Positions 1 through 3,835 of a DNA stretch of 5,943 nucleotides are shown here, piece by piece. The position numbers were made by a program, and so were the translations under genes. The stretch spans positions 1 through 5,943 of the forward strand of contig QNAY01000092.1 of the NCBI GenBank assembly GCA_003645605.1, in the 5' to 3' direction. The stretch comes from Thermodesulfobacteriota bacterium (GTDB lineage Bacteria > Desulfobacterota > Dissulfuribacteria > Dissulfuribacterales > UBA3076). The notes beneath the pieces are model-generated. The model had not been told where the DNA came from. It was given only the letters and a program-made list of their open reading frames with translations, and made no database searches. Positions within the stretch are counted from its first letter, which is position 1. Each line of letters begins with the position of its first letter.

Positions 1-11
1 CTAACCAAAAC

Positions 12-91
12 TGTCATTTCGAGCAAAGCGAGAAATCTTATCGTACTGAAAATACAGGCATTAAAGATTTCTCCCTACGGTCGAAATGACA
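12..91. repeat. Imperfect palindromic repeat (REP-like), 28-nt arms
   Basis: The left arm (12-39, starting TGTCATTTCGAG) matches the reverse complement of the right arm (64-91) at 24 of 28 positions, with a 24-nt spacer. The outer 11 and inner 9 bases of each arm match exactly, and the mismatches fall in the middle. The arms read GTCATTTCGA...GAGAAATCT. I recall this type of palindrome as dispersed in many unrelated bacterial genomes, but no search was done. It lies 50 bp beyond the plsY stop and has no T-run on either strand, so it is better described as a dispersed palindromic element than as an intrinsic terminator, though the transcript could fold there. Confidence 0.75.
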
Positions 92-141
92 AAAAGAGGG
101 GTTTTCGTTCAGGCACTAACTATAGTTGCGAGAGTAGATAA

Positions 142-753
142 TCAAGGACTTTTTCCCCCCCAACCCTTTTCTTCCCCCCTTATCAGTCGCTTGATGTTAT
201 CCTTGTGCCTTATCCAGATGATACAGGCAGTTCCCCAAGCCATGAGTTCAAGTTCAGGTGCAAGGCAGAAAAAATGCATAAAAATGGGTGTAAATAGGGC
301 TGCCGCAAGAGATCCCACCGACACATAGCCCCACTTTTTTAGCGCTATTACAAAAGCAACCACGCCGATGCCAATAGCACAGGGACATACCCCGAGAAAC
401 ACTCCTGCCGCGGTGGCAACGCCTTTCCCCCCTCGAAATCCGCTAAATATTGAATAGCAGTGGCCCAGGACGGCGCTGATGCCTGTACATGCAATCCAAA
501 AATCAAGATCAGCCGATCCGACCATTGCCCACATGCAGCCACGGACCGGCAAGAGGCCTTTAGCAAGGTCCGCTGTCAGTGTAAGAAGCCCCCAGCCCTT
601 GCCCATCACCCTGGCTGCGTTGGTAGCCCCTATGTTCCCGCTACCTTGTTTTCGAAGGTCTATGTCTTTGCAACGGGCAAAGAGCAAACCAAAGGGTACG
701 GACCCTAGAAGATATGCTCCAATTGGCCAGATTATTTGTGATAAGGTAATCAT
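142..753 (-). CDS. plsY: Glycerol-3-phosphate acyltransferase PlsY
   Basis: This is an integral inner-membrane acyltransferase that moves an acyl group from acyl-phosphate to sn-glycerol-3-phosphate, making lysophosphatidate, the first step of the PlsX/PlsY phospholipid route. At 203 residues it has the usual family length. All three family motifs are visible: GSVPFG at 17-22 with GSGNIGATNAAR at 37-48; GHCYSIF at 97-103 followed by FRGGKGVAT around 106-114; and RHKDNIKRLIRGEE at 182-195. Several hydrophobic segments between them fit the multi-span topology. The start ATG overlaps the stop of the upstream YkuD gene as ATGA, so translation is probably coupled. No strong Shine-Dalgarno is seen (only weak GAG), which agrees with coupling. 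The last residues after RGEEK (GWGGKSP) are encoded across a 7-G homopolymer (C at 155-161), so the extreme C-terminus is sensitive to slippage or sequencing error. Confidence 0.96.
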   Translation of the reverse strand: MITLSQIIWPIGAYLLGSVPFGLLFARCKDIDLRKQGSGNIGATNAARVMGKGWGLLTLTADLAKGLLPVRGCMWAMVGSADLDFWIACTGISAVLGHCYSIFSGFRGGKGVATAAGVFLGVCPCAIGIGVVAFVIALKKWGYVSVGSLAAALFTPIFMHFFCLAPELELMAWGTACIIWIRHKDNIKRLIRGEEKGWGGKSP

Positions 754-1721
754 TTCTCAGGACAGGCTAAAAGGCGTCCCTTTCTTAATGCCTTTTTCAA
801 TTCTGCAAGCAGTCTGTTGTAAGAATTTTGTTTTCTCTTTGCGGTACCCAATGATCCTGTCTGTTTATCTCCATATCCCAATATACCATCGCCATTGCGA
901 TCAAAAACCACATAGCTGGGAGGCATTGAGGTTCCATCTCCAAAGAGCAGGATCTCAATGGACCTGCTGTAGTCGTTCCCCTCTTTTAATTTCAAGAGAG
1001 CCTGACCAAAAACCGTAACCAACCCGAGTTCGGAAAGATATTTTTTGCCTTTTCGTCCCGGCCTTGAAATCTGGTCTATGACAGGAGGATTTCCAAAAGG
1101 ACGCATCATGTCAAAAAATTGGTGCTTACTGTTTAAAATAATTACTATATCCCCCACATTACAGAAAGAGTAAATGATATCCATAGCCTTATTATTAACG
1201 GCTATGCAACCTTTGGTCCAGTCTCTCACCATGCATTTTCCGCTGTTACGATATACCCCTCCACCATGTATGCCAATGCCACTGCCGAGGGATGTGTCGG
1301 CAGATGGACAACCACCTGCTGATATGGCATTTGCAATTGAACAATATTCCCTTGAAGAAATACGCCTTTTTCTTAATCCTAACCATGCATCCACCTTGTT
1401 GGGGTACGAAAGGCCCAAGAACTTATGAAATTTGCAGTCAGACTTTTTGCAGATCACATAATAACAGCCCTCAGGAGTTGATCTGTCTCCCCTGCGGCGT
1501 TTGGGCGACACGGAATCTATGCCGAGGGATACAGCATAACTCTCTATGACCTTGCCATCCTTATAAAGGAAGATGCGGTGGATTCCCTTGTCGATCACCA
1601 CATATTTTGAGGGCACTTCTTTGGCATCGGCCCATCCAGACAGGAGGGCCAGACCTGCCAATAACGAGATCAATGCAGTGAAAAGCTTCGACAAGCTGTT
1701 GTGCACACTTTTTCCATTCAT
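750..1721 (-). CDS. Secreted YkuD-fold L,D-transpeptidase-like enzyme (YafK-like) with C-terminal calcium-loop extension
   Basis: A 323-residue exported protein. Residues 1-33 form a signal peptide (basic start, hydrophobic core LFTALISLLAGLALL, ADA before KE). Residues about 38-197 form a YkuD domain: YVVIDKGIHRIFLYKDG near the start, IHGGG with His152, then DWTKGCIAV with catalytic Cys172. The active site is T-K-G-C rather than the usual S-H-G-C, which resembles the YafK (COG3034) branch as I remember it. YafK/DpaA of E. coli cleaves the Lpp-peptidoglycan bond, so this protein could be a transpeptidase or a hydrolase. The remaining ~120 residues are not typical. They hold DRNGDGILGYGD (274-285), which fits an EF-hand/dockerin calcium loop (D1, N3, D5, G6, D12), then a basic amphipathic helix. 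The mature part has nine cysteines, many for a periplasmic protein. The stop overlaps the plsY start, so the two form an operon. The start is the only ATG ahead of the signal peptide; a weak GTGAG lies 3 nt upstream of it. Confidence 0.88.
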   Translation of the reverse strand: MNGKSVHNSLSKLFTALISLLAGLALLSGWADAKEVPSKYVVIDKGIHRIFLYKDGKVIESYAVSLGIDSVSPKRRRGDRSTPEGCYYVICKKSDCKFHKFLGLSYPNKVDAWLGLRKRRISSREYCSIANAISAGGCPSADTSLGSGIGIHGGGVYRNSGKCMVRDWTKGCIAVNNKAMDIIYSFCNVGDIVIILNSKHQFFDMMRPFGNPPVIDQISRPGRKGKKYLSELGLVTVFGQALLKLKEGNDYSRSIEILLFGDGTSMPPSYVVFDRNGDGILGYGDKQTGSLGTAKRKQNSYNRLLAELKKALRKGRLLACPEK

Positions 1722-1879
1722 GACTCACGAAATAACGGTTTGCAATCATTCACTTCCCCCCCCTGACAGCCAACAGCTTTTTTCGGGTTTCAAAGCACAA
1801 TTCATTGAGAATACGCCTTTTGGTGCAACCTTGTCTGCGGCTGAAACCCTGCAAAAGCCTGTCGGTTGCCAGGGAGTGT

Positions 1880-1897
1880 GAACGGTTACAACGGTTC
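1880..1897. repeat. Paired AACGGTT direct repeat, also a near-palindrome
   Basis: GAACGGTTACAACGGTTC holds two copies of AACGGTT separated by AC. It also reads as an imperfect palindrome (GAAC-GTT..AAC-GTTC). Further copies of AACGGTT lie at 1734-1740 and 2232-2238 in the same intergenic region, and one at 2341-2347 inside the lipoprotein gene. The arrangement could be an operator for a dimeric regulator of the divergent genes, or a fragment of a dispersed repeat family. The sequence alone does not decide. Confidence 0.4.
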
Positions 1898-1948
1898 AGG
1901 TTTTCATCTTTCAAAATGACCGAAATATTTTGCCACGGTGATTTATGT

Positions 1949-1966
1949 GCTTGCCTATCGGCAAGC
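1949..1966. other. Perfect 7-bp hairpin GCTTGCC-TATC-GGCAAGC
   Basis: GCTTGCC (1949-1955) pairs perfectly with GGCAAGC (1960-1966) around a TATC loop. A T-rich but interrupted stretch (1971-1983, ending TATATTTTCT) follows about 5 nt later on the plus strand. It could be a weak plus-strand terminator, for an unrecognised transcript or to insulate the lipoprotein gene, or simply a structural element at the edge of the tandem repeat. The gap before the T-rich part argues against a standard intrinsic terminator. Confidence 0.4.
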
Positions 1967-1988
1967 TATCCTGTTATATTTTCTAAGC

Positions 1989-2196
1989 GTTCACAGGGCA
2001 CCGCATCTGCTTTGTTGCCGGGCACTTGAAGTACAGGGAGTACGTCTGCGTACCCGTCGCCTCGCATCTGCAGCACCCTGTAAACGCTTACAGTTCACAG
2101 GGCACCGCATCTGCTTTGTTGTAGGGCACTTGAAGTACAGGAAGTACGTCTGCGACCTGTACGCCTCGGATCTGCAGCACCCTGTAAACGCTTACA
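1989..2196. repeat. Two-copy 104-bp tandem repeat with internal inverted repeats
   Basis: Copy 1 (1989-2092) and copy 2 (2093-2196) both start GTTCACAGGGCACCGCATCT and end CCCTGTAAACGCTTACA. They differ at about ten positions, seven of them clustered at 2051-2065 against 2155-2169. Within each copy the start and end are inverted repeats: for copy 1, 1987-2010 against 2064-2087 matches at about 18 of 24 positions. Each copy can therefore fold into a long hairpin of about 100 nt. The junctions also form CTGTAA-ACGC-TTACAG (2078-2093 and 2182-2197), a perfect 6-bp inverted repeat. No transposase gene is nearby. This resembles a duplicated REP/BIME-like element. Confidence 0.85.
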
Positions 2197-2299
2197 GCTT
2201 GGTGCGGTAAAACGGGCGCTGTAATTCCGTGAACGGTTACGAAATTTTTGTTGAGCCATCCGCAAAACACAACCTTAATATATATTCTAAGGAGAAGCT

Positions 2300-2674
2300 A
2301 TGACACACAAAGTTCCTGAAAAAAAATGGGCAATTCTGAAAACGGTTTTGAGTTTATTAATTGTGCTCAGCCTGTTCACTTTGCCTGGCTGCGGTCTCAA
2401 CAAAGAAGATAAGGCCGTAATAAAACAGGGCGTAAAGGCTGCCGAGGAGTCTAAAGCAGCAGCATCCAGGGCGGAAGCCGCTGCCAAACGTTTAGAAGAC
2501 TTGGCTTCTCGACTGGAATCATCCGCACGAAAAGCTGAAGAGGCAGCGGCAGCGGCAGTCACGGCAGCCGACAGGGCGGATGCAGCGACAAACAGAGCTA
2601 CCGAAGCGGCCGGCAATGCTGAGACTACAGCTAAAAAGACAGAAAGAATATTTGAAAAAAGCCTCCTTAAATAG
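2300..2674 (+). CDS. Small alanine-zipper (Lpp/OprI-like) lipoprotein with C-terminal lysine
   Basis: A 124-residue protein with a lipoprotein signal: basic N-terminus, hydrophobic core (VLSLLIVLSLF) and lipobox LPGC with Cys31. The mature 94 residues are almost all helix, with an exact heptad. The a positions 48, 55, 62, 69, 76, 83, 90, 104 and 111 are all Ala (97 is Thr). The d positions 58, 79, 86, 93, 100 and 107 are Ala, with Leu at 65 and 72. This alanine-zipper coiled coil is the hallmark of Braun lipoprotein Lpp and OprI. The last residue is Lys124 (FEKSLLK), the position at which E. coli Lpp is joined to peptidoglycan by L,D-transpeptidases. Ser32-type sorting cannot be judged; residue +2 is Gly, not Asp, so outer-membrane sorting is plausible. 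A strong AAGGAG lies 5 nt before the ATG. Neighbouring L,D-transpeptidase-type genes on both sides support a tethering role. There is no proof of covalent attachment, and it could be an unlinked coiled-coil lipoprotein. Confidence 0.85.
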   Translation: MTHKVPEKKWAILKTVLSLLIVLSLFTLPGCGLNKEDKAVIKQGVKAAEESKAAASRAEAAAKRLEDLASRLESSARKAEEAAAAAVTAADRADAATNRATEAAGNAETTAKKTERIFEKSLLK

Positions 2675-2680
2675 TACCTG

Positions 2681-2707
2681 AACGGAAACCCACTCGAATG
2701 ATCCGTT
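2681..2707. terminator. Possible weak hairpin between convergent genes
   Basis: AACGGA (2681-2686) and TCCGTT (2702-2707) are inverted repeats with a 15-nt loop, placed in the 41-bp gap between the lipoprotein stop and the stop of the opposing L,D-transpeptidase. There is no clear T-run on either strand, so a shared terminator is only suggested by position. Confidence 0.25.
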
Positions 2708-2715
2708 GAGTTTCG

Positions 2716-3651
2716 CTATTCTTGGTCTACCCATGCCACCGGCACAGGAATGCCGGTTTGTTCCCTGATGGCCTTCTTGATTTGCTTGAAATCCATTTTA
2801 AGGGGGCCTATGGCCTGTTCGCAGGCGGAAATACCGGAAAAGGCTGCTGCCAACGGGTCATCAATCTTGTTTTCATAGTCTTGATATACCTGTAACCAGC
2901 ACTTGTCTTCCGCCCATCCAACCTTTATTGGTTCATAGATGATTCGGACCAGTGTTCCTACCGGCACCAACGGAAACAAAGAGGCTATATCTTCAGAATA
3001 AAGCCTTATACACCCATGACTGACCCTGCGCCCCACACCCCATGGACGATTTGTACCATGAATACCATAAGAAAGGCGTGAAAAGCGCAAAATGTATTTT
3101 CCCAGAGGATTGTCAGGCCCGGGAGGTACCTGTAGAGGCGATTCAGGATCTTCCTTCAGCACGGATGGCGGCACAACCCATATTGGGTCCTCGGCCTTCC
3201 TGAACACAGTATAAATGCTCAGCTCTGTGGAATAGCCTTCTCTACCGACCCCTACAGGACATGTCCAAAAACGGGACGGTCCCTCTTCGGCGAATTTGAA
3301 ATAATACAGACGCATCTCAGCAAGATTTACTACTATTCCAGACGGCAGACGTCCTCTGGGCAAAATAAATACAGTGGGCACCAATACGCCGGCGCCTTCA
3401 GAAGGCACCCAGGGGTCCAGGCCGGGGTTTGCAGCTACTATCTGGTTGTATCCCAGGTCATGGTCCTTTGCTATGTCGAGCAGGGTTTGTGTATGCTCCG
3501 CCTTTACTGTCTTCGTTGTACCATAAACAGTTCGCTCCTCTTCAAGGTCAAAAACATTGAGAGCGTCGGTCGTTGGAACTTCCGGGATAATTATTAAAAA
3601 AACGAGGCTTCCTATCACCAAAGCAGTTCTAAGCTGAGAAAAACTGAACAT
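2716..3651 (-). CDS. LysM-YkuD L,D-transpeptidase (ErfK/YbiS/YcfS/YnhG type)
   Basis: A periplasmic cysteine transpeptidase of the class that makes 3-3 peptidoglycan crosslinks or attaches lipoproteins to peptidoglycan. Numbered from the ATG at 3651 (311 residues): signal anchor or peptide about 1-29 (ALVIGSLVFLIII); LysM-like peptidoglycan-binding repeat about 46-93 (TLLDIAKDHDLGYNQIVAANPGLD...VLVPT); YkuD domain about 104-240 starting at IVVNLAEMRLYYF, with YGIHG (His198) and RRVSHGCIRLY (His212, Gly213, Cys214, Arg216). The motif is intact and canonical. The C-terminal ~70 residues are an accessory tail also seen in this family. An upstream in-frame ATG at 3714 would add 21 residues. I prefer 3651 because its signal peptide is compact, while the upstream ATG has no Shine-Dalgarno and sits inside a good extended -10 (TGATACAAT). 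An AGGA lies 14 nt before 3651. The gene converges on the lipoprotein gene and is a natural candidate for attaching it. Confidence 0.93.
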   Translation of the reverse strand: MFSFSQLRTALVIGSLVFLIIIPEVPTTDALNVFDLEEERTVYGTTKTVKAEHTQTLLDIAKDHDLGYNQIVAANPGLDPWVPSEGAGVLVPTVFILPRGRLPSGIVVNLAEMRLYYFKFAEEGPSRFWTCPVGVGREGYSTELSIYTVFRKAEDPIWVVPPSVLKEDPESPLQVPPGPDNPLGKYILRFSRLSYGIHGTNRPWGVGRRVSHGCIRLYSEDIASLFPLVPVGTLVRIIYEPIKVGWAEDKCWLQVYQDYENKIDDPLAAAFSGISACEQAIGPLKMDFKQIKKAIREQTGIPVPVAWVDQE

Positions 3652-3693
3652 ATTTCTTAGTAATATCCTTGTGAGTCGGACGGGTTGGCAAAA

Positions 3694-3722
3694 TTGAATT
3701 AAATATTGTATCATAAAATAAT
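3694..3722 (+). promoter_or_regulatory. Candidate sigma-70 promoter for the PEP carboxykinase gene
   Basis: TTGAAT (3694-3699) and AATAAT (3717-3722) are spaced by 17 nt and match the -35 and -10 consensus at 4 and 5 of 6 positions. Transcription would begin near 3729, giving a leader of about 107 nt before the ATG at 3836. The region is AT-rich, so chance matches are easy. Confidence 0.35.
3705..3713 (-). promoter_or_regulatory. Candidate extended -10 element for the LysM-YkuD gene
   Basis: On the minus strand the bases read TGATACAAT, an extended -10 (TG-N-TACAAT, 5 of 6 to consensus). No good -35 is seen, as is usual for extended -10 promoters. Transcription would start near 3698 and give a 5' leader of about 47 nt before the ATG at 3651. 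This promoter would overlap the plus-strand candidate at 3694-3722. Confidence 0.35.
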
Positions 3723-3750
3723 TCTAATGCATATATCCTGCTTGGGAAAA

Positions 3751-3793
3751 CCTACGGCCTATCCGGCACACACGGCCAAAAGTAGGCTGTGTG
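3751..3793 (+). promoter_or_regulatory. Leader with two overlapping alternative stem-loops upstream of PEP carboxykinase
   Basis: CCTACGGCC (3751-3759) can pair with GGCC (3774-3777) and GTAGG (3782-3786) across an AAAA bulge. CACACA (3767-3772) can pair with TGTGTG (3788-3793), with GCC/GGC inside. The two folds share bases and exclude one another. A regulatory role is possible, but no known riboswitch is recognised and there is no T-run after either fold. Confidence 0.25.
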
Positions 3794-3825
3794 AAACGGA
3801 ATCTATGAGCTGTGACAAAAATACC

Positions 3826-3830
3826 GGAGG
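3826..3830 (+). promoter_or_regulatory. Strong ribosome binding site fixing the PEP carboxykinase start
   Basis: GGAGG sits 5 nt before the ATG at 3836. An in-frame GTG at 3812 would add eight residues, but it has no comparable site upstream and the GGAGG would then lie inside the coding sequence. The ATG at 3836 is therefore preferred. Confidence 0.85.
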
Positions 3831-3835
3831 TCAAT

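Larger units (their letters stand above)
1722..2299. other. 578-bp divergent non-coding region rich in repeats
   Basis: This stretch separates the minus-strand YkuD gene from the plus-strand lipoprotein gene. It contains a C8 tract (1756-1763), four AACGGTT motifs, a perfect hairpin (1949-1966) and a 104-bp tandem duplication (1989-2196). Open frames of 60-100 codons cross it on both strands, but they run through the repeats, lack convincing ribosome binding sites and show no recognisable domain, so I call no gene here. Promoters for both flanking genes should lie in it. The stretch 2275-2286, just before the lipoprotein ribosome binding site, is AT-rich, but no good -35/-10 pair stands out. 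Confidence 0.7.

Noticed and set aside
12..91. Intrinsic terminator for plsY
   Set aside because: The inverted repeat has a 24-nt loop and no T-run after it on the minus strand.
155..179. Poly-C tracts at the plsY 3' end as a phase-variation switch
   Set aside because: They fall after the last conserved motif, so slippage would change only a few dispensable residues.
460..1018. Plus-strand frame of 179 codons opposite plsY and the YkuD gene
   Set aside because: The minus-strand genes have clear family motifs; this is an antisense shadow.
1573..2029. Plus-strand frames of 74-102 codons starting within or beyond the YkuD gene
   Set aside because: They overlap the well-supported minus-strand signal-peptide region or the non-coding region, and their composition is not protein-like.
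1989..2196. CRISPR array or integron attC sites
   Set aside because: There are only two long near-identical units with no unique spacers, and no GTTRRRY/RYYYAAC core pairing that fits attC.
1938..2270. Open frames of 60-90 codons on both strands through the tandem repeat
   Set aside because: They consist mostly of translated repeat units, lack good ribosome binding sites and show no domain. The structure is explained by the DNA repeat.
2287..2616. Minus-strand alanine/serine-rich frame opposite the lipoprotein
   Set aside because: It arises from the GC-rich alanine codons of the lipoprotein, which has a lipobox, heptads and a strong ribosome site on the plus strand.
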